From NCBI GenBank assembly GCA_028023455.1, contig JAQFVV010000014.1, positions 623,336-687,335 of the forward strand: 64,000 nt of DNA, read 5' to 3'. The notes under the pieces are model-generated. The model was given only the letters and a program-made list of their open reading frames with translations. It did not search any database and was not told the DNA's origin. Origin of the DNA: Epiperipatus broadwayi. Taxonomy: Eukaryota > Onychophora > Udeonychophora > Euonychophora > Peripatidae. The translations under genes were made by a program, and so were the position numbers. This document shows positions 1 to 10,352 of the stretch, piece by piece; position 1 is the stretch's first letter, and every line of letters begins with the position of its first letter.

Positions 1-1261
1 TTATAAACTATAAAGAATAAGTACGTATCTATATAAGAATGCACTATCTATATAAGAATGCACTAAATTATTATAAATTGTTTTTTTTTTTTTATTATTT
101 TAATCAATTATGACATTATAAAAGGTATTTTGAAAGTATTTACCTTAGGATGTTTTATTTTGTATTAGAAAGTAATAATTTGAAAAATGATATATATATA
201 TATCCATTATTCTTTAAACGAAATCGTTTTAATGTCTTTCTTATATACCCGAAATAACTTCCTGCAATATTTAAAAAAGTAATTAAATGGTCAGTCACAG
301 TAAGTGACAGTAAGTTTTGATTCAGAACTTTAGCACTCAAATCTACGTCTCCCTAAATCACACAAAGTTTTTTCTGACATAATTATTTTATATTATTGGA
401 AGTATATAGGGCTATTTTTCTGTTAAATAAACATTAAGCTATATCTGTACATTTATTTAATTATGCTTTTACATATTTTAAAAGTATAGTGGAAAAATCA
501 TGAGTTATGTGCACCTGACTATTGTCTTCAGAATCTAAAGTTGATGATGATGAAGGGACTATATAAATGTATTTTATATTAAATTTCAGCATGATTTCAT
601 GTGGGAGAAACAAGCTCATGTTACATCTTACTGTTAAAGCTCTTTAACATGGAACAATATATATTATTTTTCATTGGGAATATTAAGATAGAATTAGGCA
701 AATTCTTTAAATCTTTTAAAAAAAAATTGTTGTGCAAGAGATTAAAAGATATGATATCAAGTACAATAAATAGACAATATGATATATTGAAAATGGTTTT
801 AAAATAAACCATATGTGGAATGGATCAAATAAGAAAGTTTATTGATAGTATGTGGAGAGTCTGTGGATTGGAAAAAGTGGATGAAACTTGGAGAAATATT
901 CATTCCACAATGAATTGATAATGGTTGAAAATATTGAATTATAATGATATATGTTGACTAATTTATTTGTAATTTATATATTTCTTTTTATAGTCATTCC
1001 AAAACTCATTTTTAATTTTTTGTTTTACATTTTTTTTTAATGTGGAGTTAGAATTGCTAGATTAATTTATAGGAAGTTTATGAAAATGATGAATTATAAT
1101 AAATATAATGTGATTGCATTAATAATTAATATTTTTTAATTTTAATTAAATTAAGCATGCAATATTAAAATTAAATGCCATTTGATGTAATATTTTATCA
1201 TTGATATATGCACATTAAACATTTGCATGTTTTAAGGGTTAATCTGACATATCTATTCATA
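1..1261. other. AT-rich DNA without a recognised gene
   Basis: Only short chance ORFs (under 70 codons) with low-complexity translations are visible. There are poly-T runs and a short duplicated phrase at the very start (ctatctatataagaatgcac occurs twice within the first 65 bases). I see no exon, RNA gene or recognisable transposon. Confidence 0.6.
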
Positions 1262-1263
1262 TA

Positions 1264-1285
1264 TAGGCATTCCCCTAGTTACGAA
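1264..1285 (+). repeat. Left terminal inverted repeat of the Tigger-like element
   Basis: It pairs with the reverse complement of 3549-3570 at about 18 of 22 positions, including an unbroken CCCTAGTTACGAA. A TA dinucleotide precedes it. Confidence 0.85.
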
Positions 1286-1597
1286 CTTAATTGGTTCCTG
1301 ACATGTGTTTGGAAGTTGAAATTGTTTGAAAGTAGATGTATGTAAAAAAAAAACAAAAAACATCAAAAAGGGTTTTCAAAATACAGTATTTATTTTTTAT
1401 TGATTATTATCTGGAGTTTTGTTTACAAATTTATTGAGAGTTAATTGAAGTGAATTTTTTTTTCTTCTCTTGATAAAGAATTCTGTAACATTCTGTCTTT
1501 TTCTATTGGCCTTTGTATGCAAGATATATATGCTCTCCATTGGGATCACATTCTTCCATGGTGGCTAAACATTTGTCAAGATGCATGGAGGCTTCAT

Positions 1598-3041
1598 TCA
1601 TATTCTTGATTTCAAACTCTTAACAATAAGTTCATTATCAGGTTCTTCATTTTGCATTTCATTCATCTCTTGTAGTTTAATCAAGTCTTCATTTGACAGA
1701 GGTTCTGAGTGAGATTGCATTAACTCATCAATATCTTCATCAGTGACATCTAAATTTAATACATTCATTATATTGACTATTTCAGTTGTGATATTTTCAG
1801 GAGATTCTTCAATGTCCATAGAAGTATTCATCATTTGTGGATATATGTTTTTCCAAACAACCTTTTATTGTTGACTCTCTTATTACAGCCCATGCATCCC
1901 CAATAATATCAATTGCATTCCATATATTACAACTTTTCCAAAAATCTCTTAAGGTAGGTTCATCTTTTTGTCAATTGCTTTGATTGCTTGAATCATTAAT
2001 CCTCTCATATAATACCACTTAAAATTACCTATAACAGTTTGGTCCATAGGTATTGGAAGGGATAAACACAACATTAACTTCTATATACAAATTTTGCAGA
2101 TATTTTGGATGTCCAGACGAATTGTCTAAGAGCAATAGTATTTTAAATGGTAAATTATTCTCACTACAATATTGCCTAAGAGAATGCACAAACTGATGTG
2201 AGAACCAATCTTGGAATAAGCTGTGCAGTACTCCAGGCTTTAATATTTGATTTCCAAATGACTGGAAGTATTTGTTTATCTTTTCCTTTCAATGCTCTAG
2301 GATTTTCTGTCTGATAAATTAGCATTGGCTTCAATTTAAAATCACCAGCTAAATTACTTCCAAGAAGCAATGTTAACTGTTTTTAAAAGGTTTATGCCCA
2401 GGTGCAACTGATTCTTCTTTTACTAAATATCTACATTCAGACATCTTTTTTCCAAAATAATCCTGTCTCATCTATATTGAAGACTAGGCATGGTTAATGA
2501 TAATAGAGAAAGTAGAAATAAATTCACTGGCAACTTTCTTATCTGCACTAGCATCTTCTTCAGTATATTTAATATTATGTAAAGAATATATCATTTTAAA
2601 TTTGTGAAACCAGCCATTACTTACTACAAATTCAACAGCAGAGTCTTCTTTTAATTCTTTCTTCTAATCTTCCTGCAAACTAAGAGCCTTAGCTTGAATA
2701 ATTGATAAACTCACTGGGATGCCTTTTTGATGTTGATCTTCAATCCATAAAGCCAAAGATTTCTCCATTTCATTCATTATTCTGCCATGTCTTTTTGAAA
2801 CAATCTTTGAAGAAATATTTTCACATTTTTTTAAAGATATTCCCTAATTTTGTTCTTGTTTTTTACAATTGTATATATTGTTGATCGGTTTAAATTACAT
2901 GAACGGGCGATTGAAGCAAAAGATTCAACCATTTTCAGAATGTCTAATTATATCCATTTTTGTCTCGACCATTTGGGGTATATAAGACCATGATTTCTTT
3001 TTGGTTGTATCAACACTGCTGTTTTTTTGTTTCTCAGTCAT
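1598..3041 (-). pseudogene. Tigger/pogo-type DDE transposase, frameshifted
   Basis: This is the transposase of the surrounding element, which in life cuts at the terminal repeats and inserts at TA. Reading the minus strand from the ATG at 3041-3039, the N-terminus is MTEKQKNSS followed by a CENP-B/psq-type helix-turn-helix (about 2985-2880). A second DNA-binding segment follows (about 2790-2590, with WIEDQ and NGWFHKFK). The DDE domain then starts with FNIDETGLFWKK; its first catalytic Asp codon is 2472-2470. Next comes LAGDFKLKPMLIYQTENPRA (2350-2290). The second Asp lies in LLLLDNSSGHP (codon 2126-2124) and the third in MDQ (codon 2044-2042). The C-terminal acidic tail ends at a stop at 1598. 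The frames change several times between 2925 and 1835 and there is at least one in-frame stop, so no full protein can be made. Jerky-like and CENP-B genes share the ancestry, but the terminal repeats make a transposon the clear reading. Confidence 0.88.
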
Positions 3042-3548
3042 GTTTTTAATTAATAATAATAAAAAAAATTCACCAAAACAGAAATATATACAGTATATAC
3101 GTAACGTAATCACACACAAACTACTTTTAAAAACAAGCGCTAATCAAGACGATCCTATTCAAGAATCTGTGATAATGATATAAATAAAAGTAATCAATGT
3201 CAGGGAGATGGGAAGATTTACTTTATTTTATATAAGTTCTTATTGTTCTCTAAAATGTACTTTTAATTATTTTCTAATTTCCAAAATTTATATTTCTTTA
3301 GAAAAAATTCAATTACGAATGTATGTAAATAGGTTTTTTTTTTTTTATTATCAGATACTGTAAATTTGTAGCATTAATTACTAAAAATAATTTTTTAATT
3401 ATTAAGGTACTAAAATACTGTACAATTTTGAATACCTATTTCTTTCTGCAGTATATAGTATTAATTATACATGAAAGTATGTACGTAGATAAAGATGTAG
3501 TCCAAAAGCGATTACGTAATAGCGAAATTTATAATTACAACTCCAGTA

Positions 3549-3570
3549 TTCGTAACTAGGGATTTGCCTG
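3549..3570 (-). repeat. Right terminal inverted repeat of the Tigger-like element
   Basis: It is the inverted partner of 1264-1285 and is followed by the TA at 3571-3572. Confidence 0.85.
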
Positions 3571-3572
3571 TA

Positions 3573-4511
3573 ATAAGTATATATCCGTTGACATTCTGAT
3601 GAATTTAAAGAAAACGTGAAATGAATAACTTTAGAATAATTAAGTGATATAACTTTTATCTTTTCTAAAGATTAACTTTTTTTTTTATATTGGGTTGTTG
3701 GTGCGCATTTCTCCACATATTCTATATAGCTTGAATATTCTGTTCTCATTTTGATTATCTTATTTTTGATTGTAGGTACATACGAAAAGCTTGGCTTATC
3801 AGATATATATTTCCAATTTGTTAGCCTCGAAAGACAACTAGCTTATTTCATATCAGGATATCCATTGTAGATAACCTCATTCAATAAATATGTTTTTTAG
3901 AATATATGACTTGACTAATATATTTTTATAATCTGAAGGTTAAAAAAATCCACATAACATTTATTATTATTATTTTTAATCTTTAGATTTTTATAATATC
4001 AAACTTCATTCACTTTTAAAACCAAAAATTAGAACTGTTTATATATATATATATCTTGAAAATATAAGCTTAAGAGGGTGTTGGACATTATTTAGAAAAT
4101 GTTGCTGGCCAGGATATTTAATATTTTCTCTTTCTGATCATTCTGCATAATGATTATTATTATTATTTTATGTTTTTTTGTTGGTTATATTTAATTAATA
4201 TTATTACTTCTTTTGTGCTCAAATTCTTATATTAAACTATCCATAAAAGAAAACCTGCTATTTATTTCCATGATCTGGATCTTGAATTTGGGCTAGATGA
4301 AACTTAAAGGTTTTTTAAAATTATAAACAAGCTTTGAAATTGGGGGAGGGGATGATAGCTGATTCACAACAATCCTTTTAGCCATTTGGTTATTGGCTGC
4401 TAAATTGGTATCTAAGTATTCCTTATTCTTAAAGAGTTAAACAAAAAAAGGTAAATTTTAACCTCACTGCCCAGCAGTTGGTAATCTTGGTGAATAATAC
4501 TTATTTCCCTA
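3573..4511. other. AT-rich DNA, no confident feature
   Basis: The only notable stretch is 3776-3870, a 31-codon open segment after a pyrimidine-rich TGTAG acceptor-like site that ends at a TAG. I do not recognise its translation. The rest is low-complexity A/T sequence. Confidence 0.5.
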
Positions 4512-4618
4512 CATGATTTGGTTCAGTGATAGAATGACAGATTCTAGAGCTTAAAATCCACGGATCAAACCCAATTCTGTTATTTCTGGTGCATTTCCAA
4601 GCAATAAAGCCATTTGAT
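4512..4618 (+). mobile_element. tRNA-derived SINE, family 1 (copy 1)
   Basis: An A-box-like TGGTTCAGTGATAGAATG (4519-4536) and a B-box-like GGATCAAACCC (4562-4572) lie 30-40 bases apart, as in an internal RNA polymerase III promoter. The non-tRNA 3' part ends with CAATAAAGCCATTTGA followed by a T-run. The same body and the same 3' motif (CCAATAAAGCTATTTAA) recur inverted at 51831-51960, so this is a dispersed SINE family and not a chance tRNA match. The copy is too diverged to be a functional tRNA gene. Confidence 0.65.
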
Positions 4619-4619
4619 T

Positions 4620-5896
4620 TTTTTTTTTTCATAGTATCTTTTTGTAAAGCTGATAGCAAGATCTTCCTTCCTGCTGTGGATGATTTATATTATTACTTTA
4701 ATCTGTGAATATTTTTTATTATTTGTTATTTTAAGTTATAATTATCTTCAGATCTTTAACCTTATTATGATTATATCATTCTTTGAATTTTTTTTTTTTT
4801 TTATAATACTAGCTGCTTAAGACTAACCATATCTGTAATTATAGTATACTTTTTAAATATATATTAAACTTTTGCAAATTAGGAGTTTTTTTTAATAAAT
4901 TAACTTTGAAATGAAAAAATGAAATACATATGATAATAGATAGAGGACATCAAGTATATTTATATACTAATTAATTAACGTTTGTTATCATGAGTTTTTT
5001 TTTTTTTTAAAAAAACTTTTATTATTGGCTTATTCTTTGAAATTGTAATATAATAGTTAATATTTTACATAAAAAATATTAAACATAGTTACTTCTGAAG
5101 TTTTTTTTTTTTTTTAAATTCACGTCAATACTGTTTTTCTAGTTAACTTTTTTTTTTTTTATGGCATTTCAAATTAAAACCTTTTATTATTGACTAATTA
5201 AAGCTTAAAAATAATGATAATTGAAAATATATACATAACATTAAAATAGGTTAATTGTACTAAGAAATTATTGGTTTATATAAATATACAAAAAAAAAAA
5301 AAATCTAAATTATTAAGTATAATTTTGAATTATTTTTTGTAATATTGGAAAGTTTTTTTTTTTTTTTTTAAAAAAAAAGCGACTAAGAAAATAAGAAAAC
5401 TAAATAAATAACTAGATTAATCATCTCAGCCTGTACTTTATGATAACTTTTAAAAACTTTTCCTAATCATTGTCATTTTATTAAACATGCAGACATAATT
5501 GTGTAAAATCTACGTATATATTTATCTTTTTTTTTTTTTTACATGTGTATGTACTCTTATATATATATATATCTTTTCAGAAAAATATATGTGGTGTCCA
5601 GAATAAACTTTTCAGCAATATGAAAAACGTACAAAGTTTACATTTTCTCTAGTACATGACTTATTATCTATAGCATTACTTTCAACACGTGCATTGAATT
5701 TTTTGATTTTACTCTGAACCTTCCTACAATTTTTAATAATTCTATATAATCTATGTTAATTTCCTTAGAAGTTTCCATTTTTACTTGCTTTTGTATTATT
5801 TCTTCATTTCACCAAATTGGCATATGATATAAAAACTATATGACACATTTCAATCAAGTATATACTACTATCTCTGTACTATGACAATTGCTCAGT

Positions 5897-5938
<42 letters not shown>

Positions 5939-6748
5939 TTATACTAATTATTGTGGAATGTTTTAATTGCATCTATTTAATACTGTTATTTTTCAATCGA
6001 TCCATTTAAAATGACAAACCTAAAATATTTGAATTCTTAAACTGGAAACCTCAAGCTTATATTAATATTACTAAAAACAACACTTCAGTAAAGTTTGTTT
6101 TTACTTAAGTTGCGATTAATAAATTGTACATATTATTTATTTTTCATAATTATTACTTTACATCTTTTATACATAATTTAGTTTTCATTATTAATTTACA
6201 ACATATTTATCATCTGACAATTAATTAGTCATTTTTGAATATAGACTATTAATTTGTTGAATAAAAACAATTGAATATTTTCAATATTGTGATATATCTG
6301 ATAATCTACAATTTATACATACTTGGAAAAATAATACTTAAAAGTAACAGTTATTTAAATCTGGTCATCTAAACATGAACTGACCATATTGTGTATTATT
6401 AGTATGGGATTATACTCTTTTTTTTTTTAAATTGAGAAAGTGTATAAATATAGAGAAGAAAAAATACTTTTTGCTTTCATTTTTATGTATTACTACCATT
6501 AATTTTTTAGGATCATATAATTTTAATTTGAATTCTTAGAGGAATTTGAATTTTGGATCTAAAATGAACATTATACACATTACATATGGGCATTTTGTTT
6601 AAATCTTTATATTCTTTGAACTATGTCTCTTGTTTTAAATAATGGCTAAGTTTATGAGAAATTAAACTAAAATATTGGTCACACTTATAAACTGTAAAAT
6701 TTAATCAGTAATATTCTGTATGATTTTTTTGTCCATTTGTTAAAATTA
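4620..6748. other. AT-rich non-coding DNA with poly-T runs
   Basis: Many T(10-17) runs are present (for example 4791-4802, 5101-5115, 5353-5369), plus the (TA)n tract at 5900-5935. I see no coding homology or RNA gene. Confidence 0.5.
5900..5935. repeat. (TA)n microsatellite
   Basis: About 18 uninterrupted TA dinucleotides, directly visible. Confidence 0.95.
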
Positions 6749-6802
6749 ATGCGGGAAATCAAATGTTAGTGCTTTATGCGGGAAATCAAATGTTAGTGCT
6801 TA
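6749..6802. repeat. 27 bp exact tandem duplication
   Basis: A 27 bp unit beginning ATGCGGGAAATC is repeated twice with no spacer. It sits at the truncated 3' edge of the RTE-like LINE remnant. Confidence 0.9.
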
Positions 6803-8290
6803 AGTATGGAATAAGAACAGTTGGCATAACTTCATGAGTCCATATATTCCTAAAAAATTCCAATATTTTTGAAACTAATTTACTACCATATTTAAATTTT
6901 TTTTCAAATATTACATTAAGATCTGCAGTCTTTTCATTTTTAAATTTACAAAGAGTTATTTTAACTTCTCTAAGCAGAATAGCTTTGCCCAAATCTGATT
7001 AAATGAGTAGATGAAAACAGACATATCATTAAAGATTATCTCAATTTTTGTATTATTATTCAAAAGTCATCAAAGTCCTTCTTTCAGTTATTCAAAATAT
7101 CATTGTTATCATATAAGAGACTGTCAATACTGGATTTAATAAGAATATGATTCTGTTTCTCAAGTTCATATGTTGCTTTCAGTCCATCAAAAAGAAAAAA
7201 ATACCTAGAGAACATCATGAGAGAATGTCCATGTCTTTTGCAGTTTTAATTTTTCAATCACTTTTAAGCTATCTTGTTGCACATTGAATTTCTATCTTAA
7301 ATCTTTTGTATTTATTATGATCCTCCACATTTAATTTATTATCATGCCATGCAGAAAATATCACATTTTTTTAAACCAAATCACTAATAATATCATTTTA
7401 AGAAAATTAGTCATTAACTTTTTTTCCAAAGCACACTTAATTTTGCATTGTTGTGAAAGTCCACATCAGTCATTTTAATGTTTAATAAGTACTGATAGTT
7501 ACTGCATATGCTGAATTCTTCTAAAAAATAAACATTTTTTTTTTTCCAAATATGATGGAATAATACCTATTTTTAATGCAGTAATTTAATATGGAGCATA
7601 TTGTGTTTAACATGATTGTGTAATATGAAATTCTTTTGATTTCAGATTTCTAAGAGTAATAATAATATAATCTATTAAATGTCATTTTTTTTTGGTGTGG
7701 ATTTATTCATGTTTTATTATAACATTTTTTCTCCCCTAAACAAACTGTTTATATTATCAATTCATGTGGTATTCAAAAATTCAAGTTATTTTGAATTTTT
7801 CACATCAATACTGTTATTTTTAGAAATAATATCTTTTGGCCAAAGTTCACTATTTGTCCCTATTATTATATTTGTATTAATGTCATCAAAAAGGAAAATT
7901 TGATTTTTTAAAAGTATTGTAATAATGCTACACCACAAATAATAAAAAGTTTCTTTCTTTAAGTTGGAGCATATGTACCAATAAAATTAGTGCCATTGTA
8001 CAAACCAAATTTTGATAACATTATTAGCCTTTCATAGATACAACAAGGAACTCCAAGATTGAAAAATATTTAATTAAATGTTACACCAAATTAAACAACA
8101 TACATTCTCCTTGACTGATTTGATCTGCCCTTCCAAAAAAAAAAAATGTAGCTATGTAACTATTCCATTATAACTTGCTTCTTCTGGAAGATGAGTTTCA
8201 TTTAGAATAGCTATATTGATCTTACATCTTACAGTTTCCTAGCAATCATTGCAGTCTTTCATTCTGCTCTTGAAGAATTTTTTTATCAAG
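6786..8290 (-). pseudogene. Decayed RTE-like LINE: AP-endonuclease and start of reverse transcriptase
   Basis: Reading the minus strand, 8200-7960 gives a broken but recognisable apurinic endonuclease segment. It has INIAILNETHLPEE, then IYERLIMLSKFGLYNG, then FIGTYAPT, matching the IAALSET...INERLMTL...YAPT pattern of RTE-type endonucleases. After a linker, about 7130-7080 resembles the ILNNWKKHFDDF segment that precedes the polymerase. A 69-codon open stretch at 6992-6786 (FKNEKTADLN...KYGSKLVSKILEFFRNIWTHEVMPT) matches the opening of LINE reverse transcriptases (KNGKA.G.D.I..E.LKYG......LF..IW...E.P). Many stops and frameshifts occur. The catalytic RT core is missing beyond 6786, so the copy is truncated at its 3' side. 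The RTE assignment is by motif memory; a related APE-type clade is possible. Confidence 0.72.
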
Positions 8291-9426
8291 TAACATTCAC
8301 ACATTCTAGTACTTATATTTAGAAAAAATGTTAGATTTAAAATATTTATCTTTATTATTACCAACATCTAATTCTTTACACTACTATTAATAATTTAATT
8401 TTTATTGCTTTAATGAGTAACCAATAGACTCAACAAGCTAGCTAGAATTTGTGAGACAGGCCATTTCATTTTCTAGTCATCTTCCACTTCTTTGGAAAGC
8501 ATAGTATAAATAGAGCTGTGTAAACATGCAATCTTTGCTAGTTGAAACTTCTGTCTTGAATGAGTTCTAAAATGATTAATGATGACTATTAGAGCAATGA
8601 TTACAACTAAGGACTTCCAGTTTACTGTGTCTTTCACCACTGTTGTTTTGTTTATTCTTGGGAGGTTGAACTAAAAAAATGGAAAAGGTATTTGGATTTA
8701 GAAATAGTATATGTAATAGTTAATGGTTATACATATACCCATTTCCATTGTCAGACTAGTATAAGGAGATGACTGATGACATAATAATAAGCTCATGACA
8801 GCTGCTCACTATGTTTCCTTAGTGACTGAAGAAGGAGGAATGTATCAGAAAAGTGAGCCATTATCCTATCTTATATGGCTATAAAAGGTACTTTGATAGA
8901 GCATTGTTATTTATTATTCACATTTAGCTTTCATATCCAAAGGTGGTTTTACTTATAACTAATTAGTAAGCCTGTCAATAGCCTAAACACCATACTTGAT
9001 TTAAATTATAAAGTTATTTTTTTATATGATCACCTATTTTAGAATTATATTTTAATAGATTGGTTCTTATGTATGGGGTGGGTAATAAAAGTCACCTGCA
9101 CAAACAAAGGTGTATATAAAGACTGCATTAAGAAAATGAATTAATTTTGTAAGCGAATATTGATAGGGAGAAAGTTATTAGTCAAAAATGTTGATTTTGC
9201 TACTAATTTTACAGCCAAACAATACTAGTGTTTCATGCAGAATTGTCATAAGGGAACATAGTTAAGAAAGTTCTGTCCACAGCAGTGATGTTAACAAACA
9301 ACATTTTGTAAATGGACAGATTTGCAAGATTAAATATATGTATAATATGTTTTTTTTTGTTTGGTTAATCACTTGTAATAAATTTAGAATGTTAAAAGTT
9401 TACTTGTTGAAAGATCATTTCTTGTA
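8291..9426. other. No feature recognised
   Basis: This may include the eroded 5' part of the RTE-like element (up to about 8.6 kb), but I could not read homology there. The remainder is AT-rich unique sequence without a convincing ORF. Confidence 0.4.
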
Positions 9427-9615
9427 GAAAACGTAAATGTGTGTTTGTTTCATTTCCACTAAATAAAGTTATAGGTGACCGTTTTTCAAAATAAAAAAGT
9501 CTTTATAAGTTTCGATGATGGAAGATAATTTTTCACCAAAAACGTAAATGCATGTTAGTAAGCATTTGTATCATTTCCTATAAATAAAGTTATAGATAAT
9601 CATTTTTCAAAATAA
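9427..9615. repeat. Diverged direct repeat, two copies of about 70-78 bp
   Basis: 9427-9496 and 9538-9615 share the ordered phrases AAAACGTAAATG, TCATTTCC, TAAATAAAGTTATAG and TTTTTCAAAATAAA. They look like an old local duplication. Confidence 0.75.
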
Positions 9616-10237
9616 ATATTTCTGGATTAATACTTTGTGAAATCTTACTGCCCTAATATATAAGTAGCAAAAGATCTATAATAACTTTATCACTTAATCG
9701 AAGTAAAAAGAATAATAGTCACTGTGATTATTGTCAATGGGATAAAATTTTAGTTAGCCACAAAAATACCCTTTGGAGCATGAGTTTAGTCTGGAGAGTG
9801 AATATTACCTATTTTGATTAATGTTTTTTATATATGATATGTAAGATTAAAGATTGAGTGACATCGTCTGAACTGGGATGTGAAAAGAACGAAGTCGATG
9901 ATATTTATTTTGAATAAAAGGCTTTTCTAAAAGGTATCAGTGAGCTTAATTATTGTTTGTGTATGTGAATGAGTAACATCAATGGTAGATGTTTGGTATA
10001 TTTGTAGAGAGGTGCATTCCATTAGGAATTATTACATGACTTCTTCACCTAAATGATATAGGGCACCTGATGATTTTTATATTCATAAAATATATTTTAT
10101 AGAAAAGTTTTGGCGGAGAAAGGCTTTGGAATTGATTTTAATTAAAAAGTTCAAGTATTTTGGTTCCAGATAAGAATATTTGATTTTTTAAATAATGATT
10201 TTTTCTGTTAAATGCTGAAAAAAATAGTTGTTTTTTT

Positions 10238-10352
10238 GTCAAGCGTTGATAGCCGAGAGATTCAGCGCAGCTGCCTTGCAAGACGCCTATGCCTTGCAGA
10301 CGGTTGTCGCAGATTCGCTTCCCGGCCGATGCTTTGACATATGAAAAAAAAA
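10238..10352 (+). mobile_element. tRNA-derived SINE, family 2 (copy 1)
   Basis: A GC-rich island in AT-rich DNA. It opens with GTCAAGCGTTGATAGCCGAG (A-box region 10248-10262) and carries a B-box-like AGATTCGCTTC (10311-10321). It closes with CCCGGCCGATGCTTTGACAT and an A-rich tail at 10344-10352. The same head and tail occur inverted at 16991-17097 and, internally deleted, at 52179-52238. The ends (TCAAGCG and GCTTTGA) are partly complementary, like a tRNA acceptor stem. It is not a functional tRNA: the anticodon arm region is duplicated or expanded. Confidence 0.8.

Larger units (their letters stand above)
1264..3570 (-). mobile_element. Tigger-like (pogo, Tc1/mariner superfamily) DNA transposon, nearly full length
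   Basis: The element is bounded by imperfect 22 bp terminal inverted repeats sharing the core CCCTAGTTACGAA, with a TA dinucleotide just outside each end (1262-1263 and 3571-3572). TA is the target-site duplication expected of Tc1/mariner elements. The interior, read on the minus strand, is a continuous Tigger/pogo transposase homology broken by a few frameshifts. The total of about 2.3 kb matches full-length Tigger elements in animals. Termini and all coding domains are present, so the copy is complete in structure but genetically dead. Classification rests on recognised protein motifs and the termini; subfamily was not determined. Confidence 0.9.

Noticed and set aside
3590-3635. CTGATGAATTTAAAG as hammerhead core
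   Set aside because: No self-complementary stem II lies before the downstream GAAA and there is no stem I.
10241-10338. Functional tRNA gene at the SINE copy
   Set aside because: B-box and A-box-like parts exist but the cloverleaf is disrupted by extra sequence, an A tail follows, and related copies occur elsewhere in the window.
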